Part shown: in pieces, positions 37,317 to 45,256 of the stretch
Layout of the letters: each line of letters starts with the position of its first letter
How positions within the stretch are numbered: position 1 is the first letter of the stretch
Source of the DNA: Paenibacillus chitinolyticus NBRC 15660
GTDB lineage: Bacteria; Bacillota; Bacilli; Paenibacillales; NBRC-103111
Reading direction: 5' to 3'
Assembly (NCBI RefSeq): GCF_000739915.1
Contig: NZ_BBJT01000020.1
Span: 1 to 63,297 of the forward strand
DNA length: 63,297 nt
The notes under the pieces: model-generated
Database searches by the model: none
What the model was told of the DNA's origin: nothing
What the model saw: the letters and a program-made list of their open reading frames with translations, nothing else
Position numbers and translations under genes: made by a program

Positions 37317-37347
37317 ACAAAAAGAAGCCTCGGCGCTTGCCTAGGCT
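37317..37347 (-). terminator. Terminator between fin and mfd
   Basis: AGCCT-GGC and GCC-AGGCT arms are followed by TCTTTTT on the minus strand, so fin and mfd are mostly separate transcripts. Confidence 0.75.
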
Positions 37348-37425
37348 GTCATGACACAATTTTTGCACATGTCCGGAGTACGGGATAAGCGCCCTAAGCA
37401 GCGCGCAGGCAGCGGCCGGAATCGG

Positions 37426-37656
37426 TCACTGCAGCGGGCTGCCGATCAGGTTAAGCTCAGGATTGGCGTCCAGTGCCTGCTTGCAATAATCGCAAACCAC
37501 CTTGACCGTAACGCCCCCGTCCATGTTATACGCTATTATATCGCTCCGTTCTTCGGGGGTCAAGAAATGGAAACCAAGCTGGTATTCGCTCACTTGATCC
37601 CGGCTGATTTCCCCGATAGACGATTGGCAATGACGGCAAATATATTTTACTGACAT
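37426..37656 (-). CDS. fin: Anti-sigma-F factor Fin
   Basis: A 76-residue zinc-ribbon-like protein that, in B. subtilis, binds and inhibits sigma-F so that the forespore can switch to sigma-G. Two cysteine pairs, CRHC (7/10) and CDYC (55/58), form the likely zinc site. ATG 37656 is nine bases after AAGGAGG. Its position between pth and mfd is that of yabK/fin. A sigma-F/G-type promoter precedes it. Confidence 0.93.
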   Translation of the reverse strand: MSVKYICRHCQSSIGEISRDQVSEYQLGFHFLTPEERSDIIAYNMDGGVTVKVVCDYCKQALDANPELNLIGSPLQ

Positions 37657-37691
37657 CAATGTATGCCTCCTTGCAGGTTTCGATTACTCCT

Positions 37692-37722
37692 TAGTATGGC
37701 CCTGTTTTTAAAATCCTAGCCA
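37692..37722 (-). promoter_or_regulatory. Sigma-F/sigma-G promoter of fin
   Basis: A perfect forespore -10, CATACTA (37698-37692), lies 18 bases after TGGCTA (37722-37717), a partial -35. It fits the sigma-F control of fin in B. subtilis. Confidence 0.65.
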
Positions 37723-37872
37723 CCTCTGGAAGTAATTTGCCGGCCTATGCACGGCATACAATGTGTCTTGGGGCGGCCGATGCCCCCTCCCCGGATCAAT
37801 CTCCCTTAGAAAGGGAACAGGGGAACGGCCCCGATTTGCAACACGGCATGTTCAATTCACTGGGTCTTCGGA

Positions 37873-38442
37873 CTAACTCCCGCTTCCGTTGAAAACCGCC
37901 ATCGTTTTCTCGAAGGGCTCGCTCAGGCAGTGCTCCATCGCTTCGCACGTTTTGTCCAGAACGGCCGGCAGCGCCCCCGTTTCCGCTTTGCTGAAATTCG
38001 ACAAGACATAGTCGACAATCGGATAGCCCGGATTAGGCCGATTGATCCCCATACGAATGCGGTTGAACGTGGACGTGCCCGTATGGGCTATGACGGATTT
38101 GATCCCGTTATGGCCGCCGGCGCTCCCCTGGTAACGCAGCCTGATATTCCCGAATGGCGTATCCATGTCATCGTACAAAATGACGAGATCCGACACGTCG
38201 ACTTTATAAAAGTCCATGAAAGCCCGAATCGACTCCCCCGACAAATTCATATAGGTCATAGGTTTCAGCAAGTAGGCCTTTGTACCGTTCACACGCACTT
38301 CAGCCAAATGGCCTTTGCACTTATTCTGGAACGACGACACGCCCCATTTCTCGGCAAAACGGTCGATCGCCATGAAGCCGATATTATGCCGTGTATGCTC
38401 GTACTGTTTTCCTGGATTGCCTAAACCGACAAAACATTTCAC
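37873..38442 (-). CDS. pth: Peptidyl-tRNA hydrolase (SpoVC)
   Basis: Releases tRNA from prematurely dropped peptidyl-tRNA. The 189-residue protein begins MKCFVGLGNPGKQYEHTRHN with the catalytic histidine in TRHNIGF, and has YDDMDTPFGNIRLRYQGSAGGHNGIKS (key residues D and GGHNG) near residue 95. It lies between rplY and fin. Confidence 0.97.
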   Translation of the reverse strand: MKCFVGLGNPGKQYEHTRHNIGFMAIDRFAEKWGVSSFQNKCKGHLAEVRVNGTKAYLLKPMTYMNLSGESIRAFMDFYKVDVSDLVILYDDMDTPFGNIRLRYQGSAGGHNGIKSVIAHTGTSTFNRIRMGINRPNPGYPIVDYVLSNFSKAETGALPAVLDKTCEAMEHCLSEPFEKTMAVFNGSGS

Positions 38443-38675
38443 GTTTCATTCACTCCCAAAATTTTTTTACTTTTTTTAACTAGACACCGTAACGATTCCC
38501 TGCCGAAACTTGTCTATTATATACAGGCATATTTATGCGGTTCCGGGCATAGGCCTGCGTTTTTTCGGCCGCCTGGCTCATTTGCCGGTCCCAGCCGCAA
38601 AGATAAAGTCATAAATTGGCGCAAATCAGCATGATTTACGCTTCAAAAAAATATGGGTAGCAGGTGATGAATCTT

Positions 38676-38876
38676 ATGTACGACAACGGCCAGCAGCTTT
38701 ACCAGGACGATCATTTTCAAGATCATTTGGAAGCGGAGGTTCCTGTCCAAGTATACTATCTTAACGCCCACAAAGATATAGGCTTCGTTTATCTCTATTC
38801 TTCCCACTTCATCAAGATCAACAACACGTTTTACAACCGCGGCATGTTTACATTCGTTTCAAGACCGGGTTATTAG
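38676..38876 (+). CDS. Small uncharacterised protein, plus strand
   Basis: A 66-residue acidic, aromatic-rich protein that I do not recognise. The N-terminal 25 residues are rich in Asp, Gln and His; the rest (VQVYYLNAHKDIGFVYLYSS and on) looks like a beta-rich domain. ATG 38676 follows AGGTGATG at six bases; GTG 38664 and ATG 38667 are alternatives. It is the only plus-strand gene between 49.7 kb and the left end. No clear promoter was found in the 230 bases before it. Confidence 0.7.
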   Translation: MYDNGQQLYQDDHFQDHLEAEVPVQVYYLNAHKDIGFVYLYSSHFIKINNTFYNRGMFTFVSRPGY

Positions 38877-38935
38877 GCGCAATTTAGCAAGCGCTTACAA
38901 AGCTTGTCAACTTTTTCGTCCAGCGGTTAAGGATT

Positions 38936-38975
38936 AAAAAGGCTGCTGCCGGATCACCGGCAGCAGCCTCTCATT
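38936..38975 (-). terminator. Bidirectional terminator between rplY and the small plus-strand gene
   Basis: A 12-bp perfect stem (GGCTGCTGCCGG with CCGGCAGCAGCC) around TGAT is followed by TTTTT on the minus strand. It should also serve the converging plus-strand gene. Confidence 0.92.
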
Positions 38976-38991
38976 TTGCCCGAAGGCCGTG

Positions 38992-39621
38992 TTATTCTTT
39001 CGACTCCGCAGCTTCTTCAGCCGCAGGCTCAGCTTCGGCTGCAGGCTCGTCCGCAGTCGTTTCTTCGACTTCCTTCTGCGGTTGAAGCACGGTAACCACA
39101 ACATCCTGAGCTTCCGTTTTCACTTCGACGTTCTCAGGCAGCTTCAAATCCGATACGAGGATATTCTCCCCGATGCCGAGATTGCTGACATCCACCTGTA
39201 CGGAGTCCGGCAGATCGCTAGGCAGACAACGGACGTCAAGCTGTGCCGTCTCCACCTGGAGAATGCCGCCTTCCTTCACGCCTGCCGCTTCTCCCACGAT
39301 CTCGACGGCAACCGTAGCCTTAACCGGCTCGTTCATGTTGATCTGATGGAAATCAATGTGGATGACATCCTGGCTCAGGCTGTCTCTCTGAACTCCACTG
39401 ATAAGTACGGGGCGCTTGCCCACGCCTTCGATATTAAGATCAATCACCGCATTCGGGTGGCTTCTCAGCAGCGGCACGAGTTCCTTCCGCTCCAGAACAA
39501 CCGTCAGGCTGTCCGTGGTTTTCCCGTAAACTACGCCTGGCACCTTGCCTTGTCTGCGCAGCTGCTTGGCCTCCGACTTGGTGGCATTGGTTCTGGTATT
39601 TCCCTTAAGAGCTACTCCCAT
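38992..39621 (-). CDS. rplY: 50S ribosomal protein L25/TL5/Ctc
   Basis: 5S-rRNA-binding ribosomal protein, general stress protein Ctc in B. subtilis. The 209-residue protein has the L25 domain (residues 1-95), the TL5 beta domain (about 100-185) and a highly acidic Ala/Glu tail. A GGGAGG site precedes the ATG. A stress-type promoter may lie upstream. In B. subtilis prs lies between this gene and glmU; here it does not. Confidence 0.96.
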   Translation of the reverse strand: MGVALKGNTRTNATKSEAKQLRRQGKVPGVVYGKTTDSLTVVLERKELVPLLRSHPNAVIDLNIEGVGKRPVLISGVQRDSLSQDVIHIDFHQINMNEPVKATVAVEIVGEAAGVKEGGILQVETAQLDVRCLPSDLPDSVQVDVSNLGIGENILVSDLKLPENVEVKTEAQDVVVTVLQPQKEVEETTADEPAAEAEPAAEEAAESKE

Positions 39622-39658
39622 ACAAAAAGAACCTCCCTTTTAGATGGCTAAACATAAA

Positions 39659-39683
39659 TTACCCATCCGGGGGAGGTTTAAAT
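39659..39683 (-). promoter_or_regulatory. Possible sigma-B-type promoter of rplY/ctc
   Basis: ATTTAA (39683-39678) and GGGTAA (39664-39659) are 13 bases apart on the minus strand, each one mismatch from the sigma-B pattern GTTTAA / GGGTAT. In B. subtilis ctc is a standard sigma-B gene. Whether this organism has sigma-B is not visible here. Confidence 0.5.
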
Positions 39684-39702
39684 CAATGATTTATAAAAAA
39701 TT

Positions 39703-41100
39703 TTACGAGTGCTTGTTTTCTTTCTTCGCTTTCATCTTGCTGCGAATGCGATCGGCGTAGCCTTTTTTATTCGTTTGACGCTCGCGGGCGATGGCCAGAT
39801 CGTTGTCTTCCACGTTGTGTGTAATCGTCGAGCCCGCCACCACATAGGCTCCGTCGCCGACTTTAACAGGGGCGATCAGGTTGACGTTGCTTCCAATAAA
39901 GGCATCGTCGCCAACCTCCGTCAGGCTCTTGTTGAAGCCGTCGTAATTGACCGTGATGGCGCCGCAGCCGAAATTGACGTTCTTACCGATAACGGCGTCT
40001 CCCACGTAGCTGAGGTGCGACACTTTCGATCCCTCGCCGAGCTTGGCGTTTTTGATTTCCACAAAATCGCCGATTTTGACATGCTCGCCAAGATCCGTTC
40101 CCGGACGCAGGTAAGCGAACGGCCCCACATTCGCGTGGCTGCCGATTTTGGCTTCCTGAAGCACCGATTGTTTGACGGTGACTTCGTCGCCGAGCGTACT
40201 GTCGCAAATCTCGGTGTTCGGTCCGATCACGCATTCCGATCCGATGAACGTTTTGCCCCGCAGAGTAGTCCCCGGATACAGGATCGTATCCGGCCCGATC
40301 ACGACGTCTTTCTCAATATACGTTTGAGAAGGGTCGATGAACGTTACCCCGCCCACCATGTGGCCGCGGTTGATACGCTGACGCATCAGCGTCTCCGCTT
40401 CCGAGAGGGCGATGCGGTCGTTAACGCCAATGGCCTCCGCCTCGTCCGGCGTGCAGTAGGCTTCGACGATCTCGCCGGCATTTTTCAGAATCCCGACGAC
40501 GTCCGTCAAGTAATACTCGCCCTGGGCGTTCTCGTTCTTCACGTTCTCCAGCGCTTCGAACAGCTTGTGGTTATCGAAGCAGTAGGTGCCCGTGTTGATC
40601 TCCCGCACAGCCGCTTCCTCCGGGCTGCAGTCCTTCTGCTCGACGATCCGGTCCACCCGGCCGCCTTCGCCGCGGATAATGCGTCCGTAGCCTGTGGCAT
40701 CCGTCATTTCCGCCGTCAGAATAGTGCCCGCCGCGCCTTTTTCCTTATGCAGGAGGAGCATTTTCTCCAGCGTCTCCGGACGGACCAGCGGCGTATCTCC
40801 GCATACGACGAAGGTAACGCCGTCTTCCGCTCCGATAACATCTTTAGCCTGGAGAACGGCATGTCCCGTTCCGAGCTGCTGTTCCTGAAGGGCGTACTCC
40901 GCCCGGTCTCCCAAATAGCCTTTAACGGCTTCGGCCCCGTGGCCTACAATTACGATCGTTTTCTCCGTTTGTATATGTTCAAGTGTATCCAGTACGTGTC
41001 CCACCATCGGTTTTCCGCAGACGGAATGCAGCACTTTGTACAGCTTGGATTTCATTCGTTTCCCTTGTCCCGCGGCCAGTACAATCGCCATCAGCTTCAA
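39703..41100 (-). CDS. glmU: Bifunctional N-acetylglucosamine-1-phosphate uridylyltransferase / glucosamine-1-phosphate acetyltransferase
   Basis: Makes UDP-GlcNAc for peptidoglycan. The N-terminal nucleotidyltransferase shows VLAAGQGKRMKSKLYKVLH; the C-terminal left-handed beta-helix acetyltransferase covers about residues 250-455. The start is uncertain: TTG 41100 (465 residues) has AAGGAG at 10 bases, whereas ATG 41091 has no suitable site. The frame is open further upstream to 41139. It lies downstream of spoVG, as expected. Confidence 0.96.
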   Translation of the reverse strand: MKLMAIVLAAGQGKRMKSKLYKVLHSVCGKPMVGHVLDTLEHIQTEKTIVIVGHGAEAVKGYLGDRAEYALQEQQLGTGHAVLQAKDVIGAEDGVTFVVCGDTPLVRPETLEKMLLLHKEKGAAGTILTAEMTDATGYGRIIRGEGGRVDRIVEQKDCSPEEAAVREINTGTYCFDNHKLFEALENVKNENAQGEYYLTDVVGILKNAGEIVEAYCTPDEAEAIGVNDRIALSEAETLMRQRINRGHMVGGVTFIDPSQTYIEKDVVIGPDTILYPGTTLRGKTFIGSECVIGPNTEICDSTLGDEVTVKQSVLQEAKIGSHANVGPFAYLRPGTDLGEHVKIGDFVEIKNAKLGEGSKVSHLSYVGDAVIGKNVNFGCGAITVNYDGFNKSLTEVGDDAFIGSNVNLIAPVKVGDGAYVVAGSTITHNVEDNDLAIARERQTNKKGYADRIRSKMKAKKENKHS

Positions 41101-41158
41101 CTTCAATCCACTCCTTCTTCTCCTCTGGGTTTCAACCATGACTATATCTTATCTGCCG

Positions 41159-41200
41159 GAAAAAGAAAAGAGAGCCCTGCAAGAACAGGACTCCTTCTGC
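41159..41200 (-). terminator. Terminator after spoVG
   Basis: AGTCCTG and CAGGGCT arms around TTCTTG are followed by CTCTTTTCTTTTT on the minus strand. Confidence 0.7.
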
Positions 41201-41215
41201 CAAAACCGGCGTTGA

Positions 41216-41500
41216 TTATGCGCCTTCTTCAATAACTTCCTCTTCCGCAGCCGCACGGTCGTACTCAGACAAAACCGCCGCTTGAATCTTCTCGCGGGTT
41301 GTGGATGAAATCGGATGGGCAATATCACGGAACTCCCCGTCCGGAGTCCGTTTGCTAGGCATTGCAACAAACATTCCATTATTGCCGTCAATAACACGAA
41401 TATCGTGTACGACGAATTCGTTATCGATGGTAATGGAAGCAATCGCCTTCATTCTTCCTTCGGAATTCACCCGGCGAAGTCTGACATCTGTAATTTGCAC
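41216..41500 (-). CDS. spoVG: SpoVG, RNA-binding septation/sporulation regulator
   Basis: Small nucleic-acid-binding protein involved in asymmetric septation and global regulation. The 94-residue product starts [20 protein letters not shown] after a GTG at 41500 that lies eight bases after AAAGGTGG; the open frame continues upstream but matches no SpoVG. The core segment [18 protein letters not shown] (here with IRVIDGNN) and [12 protein letters not shown] are intact. The promoter is of the sigma-H type. Confidence 0.96.
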   Translation of the reverse strand: MQITDVRLRRVNSEGRMKAIASITIDNEFVVHDIRVIDGNNGMFVAMPSKRTPDGEFRDIAHPISSTTREKIQAAVLSEYDRAAAEEEVIEEGA

Positions 41501-41537
41501 TGTGTTCACCACCTTTTTCCATTCGCAGGACTTGGTG

Positions 41538-41567
41538 TATACTTCCACATTTTCGTGCAAATTCCTT
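41538..41567 (-). promoter_or_regulatory. Sigma-H promoter of spoVG
   Basis: AAGGAATTT (41567-41559) and GGAAGTATA (41546-41538) lie 12 bases apart on the minus strand. They closely parallel the classic sigma-H promoter of B. subtilis spoVG (AGGATTT ... GGAATTGATA). Confidence 0.7.
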
Positions 41568-41614
41568 CTGGATAAAGAGGAAAAATTTAGATTTTCCTTA
41601 AATTAAATGTGCTC

Positions 41615-42001
41615 TTAAACGTTTTCGACAGCTATCGCCGCAATCAGTTCGATTTCGACAAGCACGTCTTTCGGAAGCCTTGCCACTTCTACGGTAGAGC
41701 GCGCCGGCTTATGTTCGCCGAAGTAAGAAGCATACACTTCGTTAATGGCTCCGAACTGATTCATATCCTTGATGAAGACGGTCGCTTTTACCACGTTCTG
41801 AAGAGTCGCTCCCGCTTCTTTGAGTACCGCCTGAAGGTTCCGGAACACCTGATGCGTCTGCTCCGTAACGCCGCCCTCTACGAGCTGGCCTTCGGCATTT
41901 AATGGAATTTGTCCCGATGTAAAAACGAGATTGCCCACCTGTACCGCCTGGGAATACGGCCCAATGGCAGCCGGTGCTTCATTCGTTGAAAGGATACGCA
42001 T
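41615..42001 (-). CDS. ridA: RidA family reactive intermediate deaminase (YabJ)
   Basis: Hydrolyses reactive enamine/imine intermediates to ammonia and ketoacids. The 128-residue trimer-forming protein has the signature [22 protein letters not shown] at the C-terminus, with the substrate-binding arginine, and [20 protein letters not shown] at the N-terminus. AGGAGAG precedes the ATG. It follows purR by 16 bases, as yabJ does in B. subtilis. Confidence 0.96.
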   Translation of the reverse strand: MRILSTNEAPAAIGPYSQAVQVGNLVFTSGQIPLNAEGQLVEGGVTEQTHQVFRNLQAVLKEAGATLQNVVKATVFIKDMNQFGAINEVYASYFGEHKPARSTVEVARLPKDVLVEIELIAAIAVENV

Positions 42002-42017
42002 AACTTAGATCTCTCCT

Positions 42018-42842
42018 TTATTCGGAATCGAAATAATTTCCAGGAACAACGGTTACCTGTTTCGTTTTGGAATCGACGCCGGTCAGCTTGGCGAGGGAGA
42101 TATAATCTTTCACAAGCTCCTCCTCGACCTCGTTCGATTCAATGAACACGCCCACACCGCCAACGGTTGCTTTGAATTCTCCCAGCAAGTCCACCATTCC
42201 TTGAATCGTGCCGCCCGCTCTTTTGAAGTCGTCAATGATCAGGACCCGCGCTCCTTCCTGGAGCGTGCGTCTGGCCAGTGACATCGTTTGTATGCGTTTG
42301 CTGGAACCCGAAACATAATTGATGCTTACGGCCGACCCTTCCGTAGCGTTGCTGTCGCGCCGCACCGTCACGACCGGCAGATTCATAAAGGATGCCGTTG
42401 CGTAAGCAAGCGGGATGCCTTTGGTCTCCACCGTCATCACAACGTCCAGCTCTCTGCCCGCGAAAGCGGTAGCGAACGTTTTGCCGATTTCGTTCAATAC
42501 TTGCGGCCGCCCCATAATATCGGCCATATACAAAAATCCGCCCGGCAGCACACGTTCCGGCTGCTCAAGCTGATTGCACAAATCCTGCACGAACGAAAGC
42601 GACGCTTCCTTGGCGACCTTCGGAATAAATTTCACGCCTCCTGCGGCGCCGGCAAGTGTATGGAGTTCTCCGAGTCCTTCGTCCTCGAATACCTCTTTTA
42701 TAATCGCCAGATCCTCACTGATCGAAGATTTGGCCGAACTGTAACGTTCAGCGAATGTAGTCAGCGGTATAAGCGTATGCGGTCGAAACAACAAATACTG
42801 CGTCATCTCAACCAACCTAGCGCTTCGCTTCAATTTTTTCAT
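42018..42842 (-). CDS. purR: Purine operon repressor PurR
   Basis: Gram-positive purine repressor that responds to PRPP. The 274-residue protein has an N-terminal winged helix (residues 1-72) and a phosphoribosyltransferase-like C-terminal domain with the PRPP motif VLIIDDFKRAGGTIQGM near residue 203. A PurBox-like sequence lies in its own leader, suggesting autoregulation. Confidence 0.96.
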   Translation of the reverse strand: MKKLKRSARLVEMTQYLLFRPHTLIPLTTFAERYSSAKSSISEDLAIIKEVFEDEGLGELHTLAGAAGGVKFIPKVAKEASLSFVQDLCNQLEQPERVLPGGFLYMADIMGRPQVLNEIGKTFATAFAGRELDVVMTVETKGIPLAYATASFMNLPVVTVRRDSNATEGSAVSINYVSGSSKRIQTMSLARRTLQEGARVLIIDDFKRAGGTIQGMVDLLGEFKATVGGVGVFIESNEVEEELVKDYISLAKLTGVDSKTKQVTVVPGNYFDSE

Positions 42843-42851
42843 GACGCACCC

Positions 42852-42908
42852 CTAATAAAAACCGAATATTATAAAGAGAATATACCATTTTTGTCCGTCT
42901 TTGTACAA
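42852..42908 (-). promoter_or_regulatory. Promoter and possible PurBox of purR
   Basis: TTGTAC (42908-42903) and TATATT (42884-42879) are 18 bases apart on the minus strand. Downstream, the plus-strand sequence AAAACCGAATATT (around 42857-42870) is one mismatch from a PurBox half-site. The usual paired second box at 16-17 bases was not found. Confidence 0.45.
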
Positions 42909-42958
42909 CCTATACAAGGAAATCGTCACATTCGGGACAATCTTCCCCCTCCAGGGCA

Positions 42959-42985
42959 GAAAAAAAGCTCCTCACCGGGAGCTAT
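42959..42985 (-). terminator. Terminator after ispE
   Basis: AGCTCC and GGAGCT arms around CGGTGA are followed by seven T residues on the minus strand. Confidence 0.85.
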
Positions 42986-43012
42986 CGCACGGATTTCGAA
43001 TGCCCGATGCAT

Positions 43013-43867
43013 TTACGGGAGCATCCGCACCGCGTATACGTCCTTGCAGAACCCTCTTAGCCCGTTATAGATCCGGGCAACCTTGGCTTCCTTCGATACG
43101 AGTCCGAATACGGTCGGACCGCTGCCCGACATAAGCACACCGTCGGCTCCCAGCCTCTCCATCACTTCTTTCATCTGCCGGACTTGAGGATAGAGCTGGA
43201 GCGTTACCTCTTCGAGCACGTTGCCGAGACTTCCGCACAGCTCGTCGAACCGTTTATGCCGGATGGCTTCCAATACCCCCTTGGTATCCGGGTGATGGTT
43301 GATTCCCGCAGCATTCAGCTTGCCGTACACCTCGGAGGTGGACACGTTGATGGGCGGCTTGGCGAGAATGACCCAGCACTGCAGAGGGTTGTCCACCGGG
43401 TGAAGAATCTCTCCGCGCCCGGTGGCGAGCGCAGTTCCTCCCGTTACGCAGAAGGGAACGTCCGAGCCCAGCTCGCCGCCAAGCTTCTGCAGCTCCTCCG
43501 TGGGGATGCCGAGTCCCCACAGCCGGTTCAACCCGCGTAGCGTAGCCGCGGCGTCACTGCTTCCTCCGGCGAGCCCTGCGGCCACCGGAATTTTTTTATC
43601 CAAATGTATATAGACGCCCTTGCGGACGTCGTACCGATCTTTTATGAGCCTCGCGGCCTGGAAGGCGAGGTTCTTCTCGTCAAGCGGAATGTAGCCGGCC
43701 TGACTTGAAATGATGATCGTATCCCGCGGAAGCTCCTGCATTTCAATCCGGTCGGCCAGGTCGACCATCGTCATAACCATTTCCACTTCGTGGTAGCCGT
43801 CTTCCCGTTTCCGTAACACGTCCAGGGACAGGTTGATTTTGGCCGAAGCTCTTTCGTATATTTTCAC
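43013..43867 (-). CDS. ispE: 4-diphosphocytidyl-2-C-methyl-D-erythritol kinase
   Basis: GHMP-family kinase of the non-mevalonate isoprenoid pathway. The 284-residue protein begins [17 protein letters not shown] and has the ATP loop [19 protein letters not shown] near residue 95 and [12 protein letters not shown] toward the end. I chose GTG 43867, six bases after AAGGTG; another GTG lies three codons earlier. Confidence 0.96.
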   Translation of the reverse strand: MKIYERASAKINLSLDVLRKREDGYHEVEMVMTMVDLADRIEMQELPRDTIIISSQAGYIPLDEKNLAFQAARLIKDRYDVRKGVYIHLDKKIPVAAGLAGGSSDAAATLRGLNRLWGLGIPTEELQKLGGELGSDVPFCVTGGTALATGRGEILHPVDNPLQCWVILAKPPINVSTSEVYGKLNAAGINHHPDTKGVLEAIRHKRFDELCGSLGNVLEEVTLQLYPQVRQMKEVMERLGADGVLMSGSGPTVFGLVSKEAKVARIYNGLRGFCKDVYAVRMLP

Positions 43868-44014
43868 AACGGTCACCTTCTTTTGGGCGCTTTGCCGATA
43901 ATAGCTTCACATATTATAGCAAATGCCTCTAAGAAAAGCTAAAGCTTCCGCACGGTTCAAACACAAGTGGGGCGGGCATTTTCCATTTGTTCACTTATTT
44001 ATTAACAATTGTAT

Positions 44015-44146
44015 TTAAGGGCGGATATCCGGTGCTATCTTACCTTCCATAAGAGAATGAATCTGCAGATCCTCCACCCGCCATTTACTTCGGATCGGAA
44101 CTTCCGGGCAGACCGGATAACTCCCTTCCGATGAATGTGCCCGCAT
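44015..44146 (-). CDS. Doubtful 43-residue frame
   Basis: The only coding-like sequence in the 350-base gap between ispE and sspF. It has an ATG, no ribosome binding site, and a plausible-looking C-terminus (VPIRSKWRVEDLQIHSLMEG). I do not recognise it. The gap otherwise holds no clear promoter or terminator. Confidence 0.2.
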   Translation of the reverse strand: MRAHSSEGSYPVCPEVPIRSKWRVEDLQIHSLMEGKIAPDIRP

Positions 44147-44223
44147 CTTTTTAAGCTAACCTTGTCGGATGAAGTTCAGCCTCTGTCCCTTTCCCCGTTT
44201 AACCGCCGCGGCAGCTTTCCCGC

Positions 44224-44409
44224 TTACGGACGGCGTTTTAGGGTCTGCTCGGCGATTTGCAGAGCTCTTTTCACCATATTTCCCGCATCCTTGCTCCGTA
44301 TCCCGCCCCAGCCTTCACGCTCGACAGTCTCATAGAAGCCAAGGTCTTTAGCAAGCTCATACTTAAAATCCTCCGACATGACGCCCCTTCTTCCTCTTCT
44401 TCTGCTCAT
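44224..44409 (-). CDS. sspF: Small acid-soluble spore protein, SspF-like
   Basis: Alpha/beta-type SASP of 61 residues that coats spore DNA. The core is [25 protein letters not shown] followed by [16 protein letters not shown] (key residues E-x-A-x-ELG-type helix and GWGGI). ATG 44409 has AAAGGAGG at 8 bases; an open frame continues upstream without similarity. It follows veg as in B. subtilis, and a near-perfect sigma-G promoter precedes it. Confidence 0.94.
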   Translation of the reverse strand: MSRRRGRRGVMSEDFKYELAKDLGFYETVEREGWGGIRSKDAGNMVKRALQIAEQTLKRRP

Positions 44410-44453
44410 CTTAGTTCCTCCTTTGAAGTGCGATTGCGGTAGGTTTCCCCCAG

Positions 44454-44483
44454 TAGTATGCGTCGGGAACGGAATGTCATTCA
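44454..44483 (-). promoter_or_regulatory. Sigma-G promoter of sspF
   Basis: TGAATG (44483-44478) and a perfect CATACTA (44460-44454) are 17 bases apart on the minus strand, almost exactly the sigma-G pattern. This fits forespore expression of SASP genes. Confidence 0.85.
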
Positions 44484-44557
44484 CTCGTACCGGGACAGGA
44501 CAGGAACGTATCCCATGTACCCCTACAATCCTTGCACAAAAGCACCCCGGAAAAGCA

Positions 44558-44588
44558 AAAAACGGCAGCTCCCAAAGGAGTGCCGCTG
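44558..44588 (-). terminator. Terminator after veg
   Basis: CGGCACTCC and GGAGCTGCCG pair around TTTG and run into TTTTTT on the minus strand. Confidence 0.85.
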
Positions 44589-44591
44589 TTC

Positions 44592-44873
44592 TTAATGCTG
44601 TATATACGTGATGCGGAGTTCTTCTGCTGCGTCATCGTCACAAACCGTAACTTCAACGGATTCGGTCAAAATATCCGCGTAGCTGTACGAGACCCGCTTA
44701 AATGATTGTTGTTCTTGGTCTAGCTTTACGATAAAAACAGAAGGGTAGGTTTCTTCCAAAACACCGAAACGCTCAATGGTTTTCCGACGGCCGCCATTTG
44801 CTTTCAACATGATTTTCTGTCCGACATGAGGCTCAAGACTGCGTTTGATTTCCAACAGCGCATTTTTAGCCAT
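44592..44873 (-). CDS. veg: Veg protein
   Basis: A 93-residue protein of the Veg family, linked to biofilm control in B. subtilis, with an SH3-like fold. The conserved core is [23 protein letters not shown], split by the family-typical basic GGRRK. It is transcribed from two strong tandem sigma-A promoters and ends in a strong terminator, so it is expected to be highly expressed. Confidence 0.94.
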   Translation of the reverse strand: MAKNALLEIKRSLEPHVGQKIMLKANGGRRKTIERFGVLEETYPSVFIVKLDQEQQSFKRVSYSYADILTESVEVTVCDDDAAEELRITYIQH

Positions 44874-44900
44874 TGTGATCTACCACCTCTTTCTCTGTTA

Positions 44901-44929
44901 ATTATACCCTAAAACAGTGCGTTTGTCAA
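44901..44929 (-). promoter_or_regulatory. Proximal sigma-A promoter of veg
   Basis: Perfect TTGACA (44929-44924), 17 bases, perfect TATAAT (44906-44901) on the minus strand, 27 bases from the start codon. Confidence 0.92.
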
Positions 44930-44940
44930 ACAAGCCAAAT

Positions 44941-44970
44941 ATTATATCAGCCGGACAAATACGTTGTCAA
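44941..44970 (-). promoter_or_regulatory. Distal sigma-A promoter of veg
   Basis: Perfect TTGACA (44970-44965), 18 bases, perfect TATAAT (44946-44941) on the minus strand, 40 bases upstream of the proximal promoter. Confidence 0.88.
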
Positions 44971-45108
44971 CGGTATAAAATCCTATTTTTATTTCTTTTC
45001 ATAGGCTTAGCTTTTGTCAAAACCTGCAGAATTATGCACCGCTCCCTTTTCCTAAGATCCGTCGGCTCATAAAAGGCCCATTTCTCCGCCCTTAAACCGC
45101 AACATATA

Positions 45109-45152
45109 AAAAAGCGTACAGCCCCTTGTATCCAAGATACATGGTTCTGTAC
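45109..45152 (-). terminator. Terminator after yabG
   Basis: AGCGTACAG and CTGTACGCT arms with an inner GTATC/GATAC stem are followed by TTTTTT on the minus strand. The rest of the 380-base gap between veg and yabG holds the veg promoters and no gene. Confidence 0.92.
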
Positions 45153-45256
45153 GCTTATCTTTAAACGCCAAGCAGGTTCTAAAGCCGCATCCTTTATTCC
45201 GAAGCCCCCGGGCCCCGCTTCACGTCCTCGGCCTCATCAGCCGCCCTGCCAGAAGC

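Noticed and set aside
39709-41235. 508-codon plus-strand frame opposite glmU
   Set aside because: Antisense shadow of glmU; composition (many Arg, His, Phe) is typical of reverse-complement translation.
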